A stretch of DNA of 64,000 bases from assembly GCF_000379465.1 (NCBI RefSeq), contig NZ_KB905436.1, positions 1-64,000 on the forward strand. Reading direction: 5' to 3'. A program made the translations under genes and the position numbers. This DNA comes from Sciscionella marina DSM 45152. GTDB lineage: Bacteria; Actinomycetota; Actinomycetes; Mycobacteriales; Pseudonocardiaceae. Below the pieces are notes generated by a model, which saw only the letters and a program-made list of their open reading frames with translations, was not told the DNA's origin and ran no database searches. This document shows, piece by piece, positions 7,259-15,797 of the stretch; positions within the stretch are counted from its first letter, which is position 1; each line of letters opens with the position of its first letter.

Positions 7259-8149
7259 TCAGGCCACCGGATCGGCCGCACAGCGGAAACCGAGGTTGCC
7301 GCTGGAACTGTCCGGGGTGTTCGCGGTGCGCGCCGCCACCCGGTACCGGTTGCAGTAGGACTCGTGGCACAGATAGGAACCACCGCGCATCGTGCGGGCG
7401 CCGCGGCTGTCGTCGAACCAGTCGGCGCACCATTCCCAGACGTTGCCGGAGGTGTTGTAGAGGCCGTAACCGTTGGGGGAGAACGCATCCACCGGGGCGG
7501 TGCCGCGGTACCCGTCCTCGCCGGTGTCCCGGACCGGGAACTTGCCCTGCCAGATATTGCACCGGTGTTCCCCGCCCGGGGTCAGCTCGTCACCCCAGGG
7601 ATACCTGGCCTGGCTCAGCCCGCCGCGCGCCGCGTACTCCCATTCGGTCTCGGTGGGCAGCCGCCGGCCCGCCCAGGCACAGTAGGCCTGGGCGTCCTGC
7701 CAGGAGATGTGCACCACCGGGTGGTCCCAGCGGCCGTCGAGTTCGCTGCCCGGCCCCTCCGGGTACCGCCAGTACGCCCCGGCGACCCCGCACCACCACG
7801 GTGTCTGCTCCGGCCGCGGGGATTCCTTGCGCAGCGCCCCGGGCAGGAACCGGGCGAACACATAGCTCCAGCCGAACCGCTCCGCCTCCGTGCGGTACCC
7901 GCTCGCGTCCACGAACTCGGCGAACCGCGCATTGGTCACGCAGGAGGGCTCGATCGCGAACGCCGCCACCGATACCTCGCACACCGGTCCCTCGGCGTCG
8001 TCCGGAAAGCCGTCGGTGTCCTCGGTGCCCATCAGAAAGGTGCCGCCGGGCAGCGTGATGAGTTCGCCCCCGGAACCGCCGCCGGCGACGGGGACCGCCT
8101 CGGTTTCCCTGGCACCCGAGGCTCGGGACGGCGGGCAGCAATCCGACAT
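7259..8149 (-). CDS. Formylglycine-generating enzyme (FGE/SUMF1 type)
   Basis: 296 residues. The FGE fold spans ~28-292 with G-G-T-F-L-M-G-T, R-L-P-T-E-T-E-W-E-Y-A-A-R-G, N-V-W-E-W-C and M-R-G-G-S-Y-L-C-H-E-S-Y-C-N-R-Y. Cys261 and Cys266 match the copper-binding pair of aerobic FGE, so it should be active in turning a sulfatase Cys into formylglycine. ATG 8149 is chosen because AGGAGG ends 4 bases before it. Residues 5-9 are C-P-P-S-R, which fits the FGE substrate consensus C-x-P-x-R. No sulfatase gene is present in the window. It is divergent from the small gene before glmS. Confidence 0.93.
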   Translation of the reverse strand: MSDCCPPSRASGARETEAVPVAGGGSGGELITLPGGTFLMGTEDTDGFPDDAEGPVCEVSVAAFAIEPSCVTNARFAEFVDASGYRTEAERFGWSYVFARFLPGALRKESPRPEQTPWWCGVAGAYWRYPEGPGSELDGRWDHPVVHISWQDAQAYCAWAGRRLPTETEWEYAARGGLSQARYPWGDELTPGGEHRCNIWQGKFPVRDTGEDGYRGTAPVDAFSPNGYGLYNTSGNVWEWCADWFDDSRGARTMRGGSYLCHESYCNRYRVAARTANTPDSSSGNLGFRCAADPVA

Positions 8150-8206
8150 GGCACCTCCTGCGGCGATCGACCGGTTCCATCCTGCCATTGAGTCTCAGGC
8201 AACCGA

Positions 8207-8228
8207 TCCTGCCCGATATCGGGCAGGA
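8207..8228. promoter_or_regulatory. Perfect 22-bp palindrome in the FGE/glmS-side divergent promoter
   Basis: Arms TCCTGCCCGAT and ATCGGGCAGGA form an uninterrupted dyad between the FGE start (8149) and the next gene (8252). Its placement suits an operator acting on one or both transcripts. No cognate regulator is adjacent. Confidence 0.55.
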
Positions 8229-8251
8229 AACTTGTCCCGGCGCCCGTATCG

Positions 8252-8539
8252 GTGTCAAGCTTCGCCGATGTGAGCAGCTGGACGTCCCCGGAGCTGGTGC
8301 GCCATCTCGTCGCCTCGACCGGACTACCCGCGTCGGTCGCGGAACGTGTCCTCGCGGACGTGATCGGTTATTTCGGTGAGACGGCCGAGGAATACGTGCG
8401 GCGCAGGCACACCGAACTCAAACGCCGCGGCAGGCGCAATCCGGAGATCTGGCCCCGCCTCGCGGCCGAGATGGCGGGGCGCCCGTTCACCGCGCCCGCG
8501 CTGAGCGAACGCCAGCTGCGCCGGATCGTCTACGGCTGA
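8252..8539 (+). CDS. Small conserved helical protein upstream of glmS
   Basis: 95 residues, mainly helical and basic at the end: E-E-Y-V-R-R-R-H-T-E-L-K-R-R-G-R-R-N-P-E-I-W then F-T-A-P-A-L-S-E-R-Q-L-R-R-I-V-Y-G. I recall similar short proteins in distant bacteria but can assign no function. The start is uncertain: GTG 8252 gives the listed length and GTG 8270 is an alternative. It is separated from glmS by 28 bp with a GGGAG site, so the two are probably co-transcribed. Confidence 0.65.
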   Translation: MSSFADVSSWTSPELVRHLVASTGLPASVAERVLADVIGYFGETAEEYVRRRHTELKRRGRRNPEIWPRLAAEMAGRPFTAPALSERQLRRIVYG

Positions 8540-8567
8540 ACCGCCTAGGGAGAGGGAGCACGGGAAC

Positions 8568-10397
8568 ATGTGCGGAATCGTCGGCTACATCGGATTTCGC
8601 GAGGCCACTCCACTGCTGCTGGAGGGTCTGCGGCGGCTGGAGTACCGCGGCTACGACTCGGCGGGCCTCGCGGTACTCGGGCGTCGGGGCAGACCGCGGA
8701 TCGCGAAGGTGGCCGGACGGGTGGCGGATCTGCGCGATGCCGTGGACCCGGCCAAGACCGGCGGCACCGGGATCGCGCACACCCGCTGGGCGACCCACGG
8801 CGAGGCCACCGACGCGAACGCGCATCCGCACACCGATCCCGGCAGGCGGATCGCGGTGGTGCACAACGGCATCTTCGAGAACGCGGAGTCCCTGCGTGCC
8901 CAGCTCACCGCGGAAGGAGCGGTGTTCGCCTCGGAGACCGACACCGAGGTGCTGACCCACCTGATCGCCGCGGCACTCGACGCGGGGGCGAGCTCGCTCG
9001 AGGACGCGGTCCGCACGGCGCTGCGGCCGGTCGAAGGCGCCTACGGCATCGCGGTACTCGACGGACAGCGCCCGGACGAGCTCGTGGTGGCCCGCCAGGG
9101 CAGCCCGCTGGTGCTCGGGGTCGGCGAGAAGGAGATGTTCATCGCCTCCGATGTGGCCGCGCTCGTCCGGCACACCCAGCGCGCGGTTTTCCTCGACGAC
9201 GGGGAGCTGGCCACGGTGAACGCCGATGGCTACCGCACCTCGACCCTGGACGCGCGGCCGACGGACAAGCAACCGGTCACTGTGGGCGTCGTGGAGCAGG
9301 ACTATCAGCTCGGCGAGTTCCCGGACTTCATGCGCAAGGAGATCGCCGAGCAGCCGGACGCGGTCACCCGGGCGCTGCGCGGTCGCCTCGATGAACGTTT
9401 CGCCACGGTGCGCCTGGACGGGACCGGACTGGACGCGCGCGATCTCCGTTCGATCCGGCGGGTGAAGTTCCTCGGCTGCGGATCCGCCTACTACGCGGGC
9501 GAACTCGGCGCCGAACTGGTCGAGGAACTGGCCAGGATTCCCGCGGACGCCGAACCCGCATCGGAATTCCGGTACCGCAATCCGGTCGTGGAGTCGGAAA
9601 CCCTCTACATCGCGGTGAGTCAGTCCGGCGAGACCCTGGACACGCTCGCCGCCGTCGAAGAGCTCAACCGCAAAGGTGGCCGGGTCATCGGCGCGGTCAA
9701 CGGCGTCGGCAGCGCGATCGCGCGGGCCTGCGGGGCCGGTCTGCTGCTGCACGCCGGGCCGGAGGTCTCCGTCGCCTCCACCAAGGCGGTCACCAACATG
9801 TCGGTCTCGTTCGCCATGCTCGCGCTGTTGCTCGGCCGGGTACGCGACCTCTCCACCGCGAACGGCCAGCGCATCGTCACCGCGCTGCGCTCGCTTCCCG
9901 AACAGATCGAGGAGATTCTGCGCGCCGAACAGGAGACCGCCGAGACCGCGCGGCGGTACGCGGATGCGCGGAACATGTTCTTCATCGGGCGCACCCGCTG
10001 CTGGCCGACCGCCCGCGAGGGAGCCCAGAAGCTCAAGGAGATCTCCTATGTGCACGCCGAGGCCTACCACGCGGCCGAGCTCAAACACGGGCCACTGGCG
10101 CTGATCGACGAATCCATGCCCAGTGTCGTGCTGGCCCCGGACGACGAACTCCTCGCCAAGAACATCAGCGCGATGGAACAGATCAAGGCCCGCGGCGGTC
10201 CGATCATCGCGGTCACCAACACCGCGCTGCCGCACGGGCTCGCCGATACCGTCATCCGGATACCGCACAACTCACCGGAGCTCGACCCGATTCTGCTCAG
10301 TGTTCCGCTGCAGCTGTTCGCCTACCATGTCGCGTCCACTTTGGACCGGGATATCGACAAACCGAGAAATCTCGCGAAAAGTGTCACGGTCGAATGA
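8568..10397 (+). CDS. glmS: Glutamine-fructose-6-phosphate aminotransferase (isomerizing)
   Basis: 609 residues, the normal family length. The N-terminal Ntn glutaminase begins M-C-G-I-V-G-Y-I with catalytic Cys2 and has R-W-A-T-H-G and H-N-G-I-F-E-N. Two SIS sugar-phosphate isomerase domains follow (~290-430 and ~460-600, with S-Q-S-G-E-T-L-D-T and S-T-K-A-V-T-N). The C-terminus is D-K-P-R-N-L-A-K-S-V-T-V-E. It makes glucosamine-6-phosphate from fructose-6-phosphate and glutamine for peptidoglycan. No glmS ribozyme is visible in the short leader. Its end overlaps the convergent SDR gene by 14 bp. Confidence 0.97.
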   Translation: MCGIVGYIGFREATPLLLEGLRRLEYRGYDSAGLAVLGRRGRPRIAKVAGRVADLRDAVDPAKTGGTGIAHTRWATHGEATDANAHPHTDPGRRIAVVHNGIFENAESLRAQLTAEGAVFASETDTEVLTHLIAAALDAGASSLEDAVRTALRPVEGAYGIAVLDGQRPDELVVARQGSPLVLGVGEKEMFIASDVAALVRHTQRAVFLDDGELATVNADGYRTSTLDARPTDKQPVTVGVVEQDYQLGEFPDFMRKEIAEQPDAVTRALRGRLDERFATVRLDGTGLDARDLRSIRRVKFLGCGSAYYAGELGAELVEELARIPADAEPASEFRYRNPVVESETLYIAVSQSGETLDTLAAVEELNRKGGRVIGAVNGVGSAIARACGAGLLLHAGPEVSVASTKAVTNMSVSFAMLALLLGRVRDLSTANGQRIVTALRSLPEQIEEILRAEQETAETARRYADARNMFFIGRTRCWPTAREGAQKLKEISYVHAEAYHAAELKHGPLALIDESMPSVVLAPDDELLAKNISAMEQIKARGGPIIAVTNTALPHGLADTVIRIPHNSPELDPILLSVPLQLFAYHVASTLDRDIDKPRNLAKSVTVE

Positions 10398-11337
10398 GTG
10401 TCAGTTCGGCGGAGTACGCCCAGAGCCGGTCCGCGGCGGTCGGATCGAGCGCGTAGGAGCACACCCCGCGCAGCGTTCCGTCCTCCGGCGCCGGTTCGGC
10501 GATCTCGCAGTCCTCGCAGTACACCCCGCCGATACCGCCCAGTCGCGGCGCGGTGGCCGCCCAGACCTGGGTCGCCGCGCCCTGTTCCGGTGTCTTGAAA
10601 TCCGGGTCCACCACGGTGCCCTCGGCGTCCACCCAGCCGCGCTCGATCATCTCGGCCCGGCTGAGGTGGCGCTGCAGCCCGGTCAGGATCGGGCCGGGAT
10701 GCACGGCGAACGCCCGGATCCCGTGCTCGGCGCCGATCGCGTCGAAACGCACCGCGCACAGGATGTTCGCGGTCTTGGCCTGTCCGTAGGCAAGCGTACG
10801 GTCATAGCCGGTGGTGAACTGCGGATCCGCCCAGCGGATGTCGGAGAAGTGGTGGGCCAGCGAGGAAACCAGCACCACCCGCGATCCCCCGCCCCTGGCC
10901 AGCGCGGGCCAGAGTAGCCTGAACAAAGCGAAATGGCCGAGGTGGTTCACCGCGAACTGGGCCTCCCATCCCGGGCCGACGCGGATTTCCGGGCACTCCA
11001 TCATTCCCGCACTGCCGATGGCGATGTCGATCCCGCGCCCCTGCGCCAGGAAACCTTCGGCGAACGCGCGAACACCGCGCTGCTCGGCGAGATCCAGCTC
11101 GGCGATCTCGACCCGGTCGAGCCCGGCCAAGGCCCGCCGCGCCTGTTCCGGGCGGCGCGCCGGAACCAGCACCGTGGCACCCGCCTCGTGCAGCGCGCGG
11201 GTCGTGGCGAGCCCGATACCCGAATAGCCGCCCGTGACGAGGGCGAGCCGACCGGAAAGATCCTGCCCGCGCAACACATCCGCCGCGGTGCTGCGGTAAC
11301 CGAATCCCGAACCGATCGGCCGTTGTCTCGTCGTCAT
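10384..11337 (-). CDS. Short-chain dehydrogenase/reductase (retinol-dehydrogenase-like)
   Basis: 317 residues. The Rossmann motif T-G-G-Y-S-G-I-G lies near residue 35, the N-x-A-G position reads G-S-A-G-M-M, the catalytic S-S-L-A-H-H precedes Y-G-Q-A-K, and H-P-G-P-I follows. This is the extended human-RDH/WWOX-like SDR group acting on small alcohols or ketones with NADP(H). The substrate is not predictable. ATG 11337 gives a conventional start. It is a single gene, divergent from the flavoprotein at 11447. Confidence 0.88.
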   Translation of the reverse strand: MTTRQRPIGSGFGYRSTAADVLRGQDLSGRLALVTGGYSGIGLATTRALHEAGATVLVPARRPEQARRALAGLDRVEIAELDLAEQRGVRAFAEGFLAQGRGIDIAIGSAGMMECPEIRVGPGWEAQFAVNHLGHFALFRLLWPALARGGGSRVVLVSSLAHHFSDIRWADPQFTTGYDRTLAYGQAKTANILCAVRFDAIGAEHGIRAFAVHPGPILTGLQRHLSRAEMIERGWVDAEGTVVDPDFKTPEQGAATQVWAATAPRLGGIGGVYCEDCEIAEPAPEDGTLRGVCSYALDPTAADRLWAYSAELTLIRP

Positions 11338-11446
11338 ACCCGCACGCTAGGGGCAGGAGCGCCCTCCAGGTCAACTTTGCGGTTTCAGCAACAGAACTTG
11401 CTCGTTCTCCGTCCGCGCTCGCACGGTGGCCGTGGAGGTGGTCGAG

Positions 11447-12472
11447 GTGACCGGAGAGCTGAACAACAGCTATGACGTGGTGGTGATCGGCGGCGGGGCC
11501 GCGGGTCTGAACGGTGCCCTGATGCTGGCGCGGGCCCGGCGTTCGGTGCTGGTGGTCGATGCGGGCACACCGCGCAATGCGCCAGCGGCGGGAGTGCACG
11601 GGCTACTCGGCCTGGACGGGACCCCGCCCGCGGAACTGCTCGCCCGCGGCCGGGAGGAAGTGCGCGGCTACGGCGGCCAGGTGACAACCGGCGAGGTGTC
11701 CACGGTGTCCATGGTGTCCACAACGGACAGTGGGTTCGCGGTGACGCTCACCGACGGCCGCCGGGCACGGGCGCGACGGCTGCTGGTGACCACCGGACTG
11801 GTCGACGAACTCCCCGAGGTGACCGGGCTGCGGGAACGATGGGGCCGGGATGTGCTGCACTGCCCGTACTGTCACGGCTGGGAGGTACGCGACCGGACGA
11901 TCGGAATCCTCGGCGGACCGATGGGCATGCACCAGGCCCTGTTGCTGCGCCAGTGGAGTTCCGAGGTCACCCTGTTCACCCACACCATGCCCGAGCCGGA
12001 CGCGGAACAGGCCGAACGCCTTGCCGCGCGCGGGATCGAGGTGGTACCCGGCCGGGTTCGCGCGCTCGAGGTGCACGAGGACCGGCTCACCGGGATACGC
12101 CTCGAGGACGGCACCGTGATCGATCGTGAGGCGCTGGTGGTCGGTCCGCAAATGGTGGCGCGCGCCGGATTCCTCCGCGGACTCGGGTTGCACCCGGTGG
12201 AACACCCTTCGGGGGCGGGCGAGCACATCGTCACCGATGCGAGCGGGCGCACCGAGGTGCCGGGCGTCTGGGCCGCGGGCAATGCCACCGAGCTGATGGC
12301 GCAGGTGGGGGCGGCCGCGGCGGCCGGCGCCGGAGCGGGCGCACAGATCAACGCCGACCTGATCAGCGAGGACACCGAGCGCGAGCTGCGGGTCTACCGG
12401 GATCCGTTCTCGGCCGAATCCGAATCGCGGCTGTGCGCGCAGGTGATGGGCGACCGCAGGCACGGGATGTGA
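11447..12472 (+). CDS. Thioredoxin-reductase-like FAD oxidoreductase
   Basis: About 341 residues. The FAD motif V-V-I-G-G-G-A-A-G-L-N-G-A is near the N-terminus, the redox pair is C-P-Y-C-H-G-W-E-V and the second nucleotide motif is G-I-L-G-G-P-M-G-M-H. The CxxC followed by H-G-W/Y-E is typical of the TrxR-like group that includes dithiol oxidases such as HlmI and GliT, so the enzyme may oxidise small dithiols rather than thioredoxin. The start is taken at GTG 11447, 8 bases after GGAGG; GTG 11426 is an alternative. No thioredoxin gene is nearby. Confidence 0.85.
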   Translation: MTGELNNSYDVVVIGGGAAGLNGALMLARARRSVLVVDAGTPRNAPAAGVHGLLGLDGTPPAELLARGREEVRGYGGQVTTGEVSTVSMVSTTDSGFAVTLTDGRRARARRLLVTTGLVDELPEVTGLRERWGRDVLHCPYCHGWEVRDRTIGILGGPMGMHQALLLRQWSSEVTLFTHTMPEPDAEQAERLAARGIEVVPGRVRALEVHEDRLTGIRLEDGTVIDREALVVGPQMVARAGFLRGLGLHPVEHPSGAGEHIVTDASGRTEVPGVWAAGNATELMAQVGAAAAAGAGAGAQINADLISEDTERELRVYRDPFSAESESRLCAQVMGDRRHGM

Positions 12473-12504
12473 GCTGGGTCAAGTTTTCGTGTATATCTCA
12501 AACT

Positions 12505-12544
12505 ATAGTTATAAGCTCTAACTACAGAAAGAGCTCATAACTAT
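12505..12544. promoter_or_regulatory. 14-bp inverted repeat before the epimerase-like gene
   Basis: Arms ATAGTTATAAGCTC (12505-12518) and GAGCTCATAACTAT (12531-12544) match at 13 of 14 positions with a 12-nt spacer. The AT-rich block stands out in this high-GC region and ends directly at the Shine-Dalgarno site GGAGGA. It is a likely operator; no regulator gene is adjacent. Confidence 0.6.
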
Positions 12545-12554
12545 GGAGGATGGC

Positions 12555-13490
12555 ATGACGAACGAGGTACACGTGGTGCTCGGTGCGGGTCCGGCGGGAA
12601 CGGCACTGGCCACCGAGCTCGCCGGACGTGGGCACCGGGTACGACTCGGCGCCCGCACCCATCGGGGCGCGCCGATCACGGGCGTGCAGCGGGTGACCGT
12701 GGACGTGTCCGATCGCGAGCAGCTGCGCGCGGCGGCGGCCGGGGCGGCCGTGCTGTACCACTGCGTGAACGTGCCCTATCAGGACCAGGTCGCCCTGATG
12801 CCCGGGATCCAGGAGGCGATCCTGGATGCGGCGAGCGAGGCCGGGGCGCGGCTGGTGGTGCTGGACACGCTCTACCCGTACGGAGACACGCACGGCGCCC
12901 CGATGACCGAGCGGACCCCGATGACCGCCACCACCGCGAAGGGCCGGATGCGCGCCGAACTGGATCGCGTCTACCTCGCCGCGCACGAACAGGGGCGGGT
13001 TTCCGTGGCACTGGGCAGGGCCGCGGACTTCTTCGGGCCGGGAGTGCTCAACTCCACCCTCGGCGGAGGTGTGTTCCCCGGGGCGATCACCGGCGGCGAG
13101 ATCGTCGCACTCGGGGACATCGAGCTGCCGCACAGCTACAGCTTCATCGAGGATGTGGCCACCGGACTGGCCACCCTCGGCGAGAATCCGCACGGGGACG
13201 GGCTGGTGTGGCATCTGCCCGCCGCGCCCGCCGTCTCGACCAGGGAGATACTGGACCGCATCGGCACACTGCTCGGCACCGAACTCGAACCGACCGTGCT
13301 CGCCGAACCGCGCCCCGCGGGCCCGTTCGACGCGACCCTGATGACCGAGTACGCCGAGCTGTTCTACCAGAACACGACGAGCCAGATCATGGTCACCGAC
13401 GCGTTCACCGAGGCCTTCGGGGTCACCGCGACCCCGCTCAGCACGGCCCTGGAACGCACCGTCGACTGGTACCGCGGGTTCCTGTCCTGA
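12555..13490 (+). CDS. NAD-dependent epimerase/dehydratase family protein
   Basis: 311 residues from ATG 12555, which has GGAGGA four bases upstream; an ATG at 12543 lies inside the inverted repeat and is less likely. The Rossmann motif is V-L-G-A-G-P-A-G-T-A-L-A near the N-terminus. The catalytic region has D-T-L-Y-P-Y-G and later A-K-G-R-M-R, an atypical extended-SDR active site. It resembles nucleoside-diphosphate-sugar epimerase-like and NmrA-like oxidoreductases of unknown substrate. It is monocistronic. Confidence 0.8.
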   Translation: MTNEVHVVLGAGPAGTALATELAGRGHRVRLGARTHRGAPITGVQRVTVDVSDREQLRAAAAGAAVLYHCVNVPYQDQVALMPGIQEAILDAASEAGARLVVLDTLYPYGDTHGAPMTERTPMTATTAKGRMRAELDRVYLAAHEQGRVSVALGRAADFFGPGVLNSTLGGGVFPGAITGGEIVALGDIELPHSYSFIEDVATGLATLGENPHGDGLVWHLPAAPAVSTREILDRIGTLLGTELEPTVLAEPRPAGPFDATLMTEYAELFYQNTTSQIMVTDAFTEAFGVTATPLSTALERTVDWYRGFLS

Positions 13491-13550
13491 GGTCCACGGC
13501 GCTCGGCCAGTTCTGCCACGCCCCCGAGGCCAGAGTCCGGATCACCCTGC

Positions 13551-14885
13551 CTACTTCAGGTTGAGATTCCGGGTTTCCGGTGCCATGGCGACCGTGGTGA
13601 GGGTGCCGATCAGCAGGATCGCGGTCAGGCACAGCATCGAGGTGCCGAACCCGATCCCGGAGATCGCGATCGGCAGCAGGAAGGTGCCCGCGGCGGAACC
13701 GAGCCTGCTCGCGCCGTTGAGCAGACCGACCCCGGAACCGCGCAGCTCGGTGGGGAACAGCTCGGGCGGATAGACCTGGTCCAGGTTCGAGGAGGCGGAC
13801 ATGACGAAGGTGAAGATCAGGAACAGCCCGAAGATGAGCGGGATCGGCCCGTCCGGCCACAGCGAGATCACCCCGAGGCTGGCGGTGAGCACCACGAAGG
13901 ACCAGATGAGCAGCCTGCGCCTGGACAGTTTCGCGACCAGCCACAGCCCGCCGATCCCGCCGGCCAGCAGGAAGAGGTTCAGCAGGGCGTTGCCGAAGAA
14001 TTCGTCCTCCCCGAAGCCGACCTTGACCAGCATGATGGGCAGGAAAGTGTAGATCGCGAAGTACGGGATGACCTGGCAGTTGTAGAAGACGATGCCGAAC
14101 ACGGTCTTCTTGAGGTGCGCGCGGCCGAACAGTTCCCGGTATCCGCCCGCGTTCTCGTTCGGTTCCGCGGCGATCGCCTCGATGTCCACGCCCTTGCCGA
14201 TGTACTTGGCGATGATCGCGCGCGCCTCGTCGATGCGGCCCTTGCTGATCAGCCAGCGCGGGGATTCCGGGGTGCCGATCCGCAGCACCAGCACGAGCAC
14301 CGCGGGCACCGCGCCGGTCATGAGCAGCCAGCGCCAGGCATCCGGGCCAAGGTTCACCAGATAGTTCCCGAGGAAATACGCGGCGACATAGCCGACGGTC
14401 CACAGCACGGTCAGCGAGGCGAGCATGCCGCCGCGGTGTTTGCGCGGCACGAATTCCGCGACCAGTGTCGGCCCGAGCGCGTAGTCCGCACCGATCCCGA
14501 TCCCGATCAGCAGCCGGAGCACGAACAGTTCCACCGGCCCGGTCACGAAGAACTGCAGCACCGAGGCGATCGCGATCAGCAGGAAATCCAGCAGATACAG
14601 CAGCTGGCGTCCGATCCGGTCACCGAGCCAGCCGAGCGCGATGCTCCCGGCGAAGATCCCGATCAGCGCCGAGGCGCCGAGCAGTCCCTGCCAGGCGGCG
14701 CCGAGATGCATCTGCGGGGCGATGGCCGCGAGCGCGATCCCGATCGTGCCGAGGTGATAGCCGTCGGAGAAGTTCGCGCCGAAGGTCAGCGCGGTGATCT
14801 TGAGGTGGAACCGGTTCAGCGGCACATCGTCGAAACCGGTACTCGTCTGGCTATCGCTCGGTGAAGATTTCTTGCTCGGCAGCAT
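13551..14885 (-). CDS. MFS transporter (sugar/aromatic-acid porter type)
   Basis: 444 residues with about 12 membrane helices. MFS signatures include G-W-L-G-D-R-I-G-R-Q between helices 2 and 3, V-P-R-K-H-R-G after helix 4, and P-E-S-P-R-W-L before the central loop. P-P-E-L-F-P-T-E-L-R-G-S-G follows in the second half. ATG 14885 lies inside the rpiR coding end (35-bp overlap), showing translational coupling. It presumably imports the substrate of the divergent lyase-like genes. Its identity is unknown; histidine, urocanate or aromatic acids are guesses from context. Confidence 0.88.
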   Translation of the reverse strand: MLPSKKSSPSDSQTSTGFDDVPLNRFHLKITALTFGANFSDGYHLGTIGIALAAIAPQMHLGAAWQGLLGASALIGIFAGSIALGWLGDRIGRQLLYLLDFLLIAIASVLQFFVTGPVELFVLRLLIGIGIGADYALGPTLVAEFVPRKHRGGMLASLTVLWTVGYVAAYFLGNYLVNLGPDAWRWLLMTGAVPAVLVLVLRIGTPESPRWLISKGRIDEARAIIAKYIGKGVDIEAIAAEPNENAGGYRELFGRAHLKKTVFGIVFYNCQVIPYFAIYTFLPIMLVKVGFGEDEFFGNALLNLFLLAGGIGGLWLVAKLSRRRLLIWSFVVLTASLGVISLWPDGPIPLIFGLFLIFTFVMSASSNLDQVYPPELFPTELRGSGVGLLNGASRLGSAAGTFLLPIAISGIGFGTSMLCLTAILLIGTLTTVAMAPETRNLNLK

Positions 14886-15714
14886 AACGGTCAAAGCCTT
14901 CCAATCGTTGCCGTGCGCGCGGGCCCGCGGCGTCGGCGATGGTCTCCAGGAGCGCGACCGAGAGCGAGACGATCGCGGCATGCGAGTCGAACACGAGTTC
15001 CGAGCCGACGCCCGCGTGCAGCACATCCCCGGCGTGCTCGGTGATCGCCGAGACCGGTTCGTCGGTGATCAGCACAATGCGCATGCCCAGCTCTCCGGCG
15101 AACCGCATCGCGGCCGCGGTTTCCCGTGGATAGCGAGGCATCGCGAAGAACACCGCCTCGCTCGCCCCCGCGGCGCGCGCGTGCCCGAGCTGGTCGAGCA
15201 GCACGGTGCCGCCATTGGTGAGCACCCGGACATCGGGGTGGATCTTGGCGGCCAGGTATCCGAACAGGCCTGCAACGTGCGCGGAGACCCGGAGCCCGGA
15301 CACCACGAGCGGAACCGAGGCGTACAGCCGTTCGGCGATCCCGGCCAGGCGCTCCTGCCCGGCGAGTTCGGTGTGCAGCGTCTCCAGCCGCGCGATGTCC
15401 TCGCGCACCCCGAGCTGCAGCTTGTTGCCCTCCTCGGCCGGTTCGGCCGCCTCGAGGAACCCGCGCATCGCGCGCCGGAACTGCGGGAACCCCTCGAAGC
15501 CGAGTAGGGAGACGAACCTGGTCACCGAGGGCTGGCTGACCCCGGCCCGCTCGGCGAGCTCGCCACTGGTGAGTGCCGCCGCCTCGCCGATGTTCGCGAG
15601 CAGGTACTGCGCGATCCGCCGCTGCGCCGGGGTCAGCGTCCGGCCCGCGAGCAGTTCGTGCAGCGCCCGCGACGGTGTCGAGGCGCCCGTTCGCGGCTGC
15701 CGGGACACCGCCAT
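14851..15714 (-). CDS. RpiR-family regulator (HTH plus SIS)
   Basis: 287 residues from ATG 15714 (AAGGG eight bases upstream; ATG 15720 is an alternative). The N-terminal HTH_6 domain has L-T-P-A-Q-R-R-I-A-Q-Y-L-L and R-A-G-V-S-Q-P-S-V-T-R-F-V. A C-terminal SIS fold (~125-265) includes R-V-S-A-H-V-A-G-L-F-G. RpiR proteins sense phosphosugars or catabolic intermediates. It is divergent from the lyase-like pair and overlaps the transporter gene, so it is probably the local regulator of transporter and lyases. Confidence 0.92.
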   Translation of the reverse strand: MAVSRQPRTGASTPSRALHELLAGRTLTPAQRRIAQYLLANIGEAAALTSGELAERAGVSQPSVTRFVSLLGFEGFPQFRRAMRGFLEAAEPAEEGNKLQLGVREDIARLETLHTELAGQERLAGIAERLYASVPLVVSGLRVSAHVAGLFGYLAAKIHPDVRVLTNGGTVLLDQLGHARAAGASEAVFFAMPRYPRETAAAMRFAGELGMRIVLITDEPVSAITEHAGDVLHAGVGSELVFDSHAAIVSLSVALLETIADAAGPRARQRLEGFDRYAAEQEIFTER

Positions 15715-15746
15715 GGTCATCACCCTTGATTCGTGCCGAAGAATGT

Positions 15747-15777
15747 GTTTCATTCAAAATGCTTAATGAATGGAAAC
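15747..15777. promoter_or_regulatory. Imperfect dyad between rpiR and the lyase-like operon
   Basis: The left half GTTTCATTCA (from 15747) and the right half TGAATGGAAAC (ending 15777) are inverted with one inserted base; TTCATT and AATGAA form the inner symmetry. It is AT-rich and lies in the 83-bp divergent region, 20 bases before the lyase-like GTG. It is a plausible RpiR operator. Confidence 0.5.
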
Positions 15778-15797
15778 TTGTCAAGAAGGAGGTTGCC

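Noticed and set aside
8540-8567. glmS ribozyme
   Set aside because: The interval before glmS is only 28 bp and contains no ribozyme-like pairing.
8487-10268. 593-codon antisense frame opposite glmS
   Set aside because: Composition is that of a high-GC shadow frame; glmS on the other strand is complete and unmistakable.
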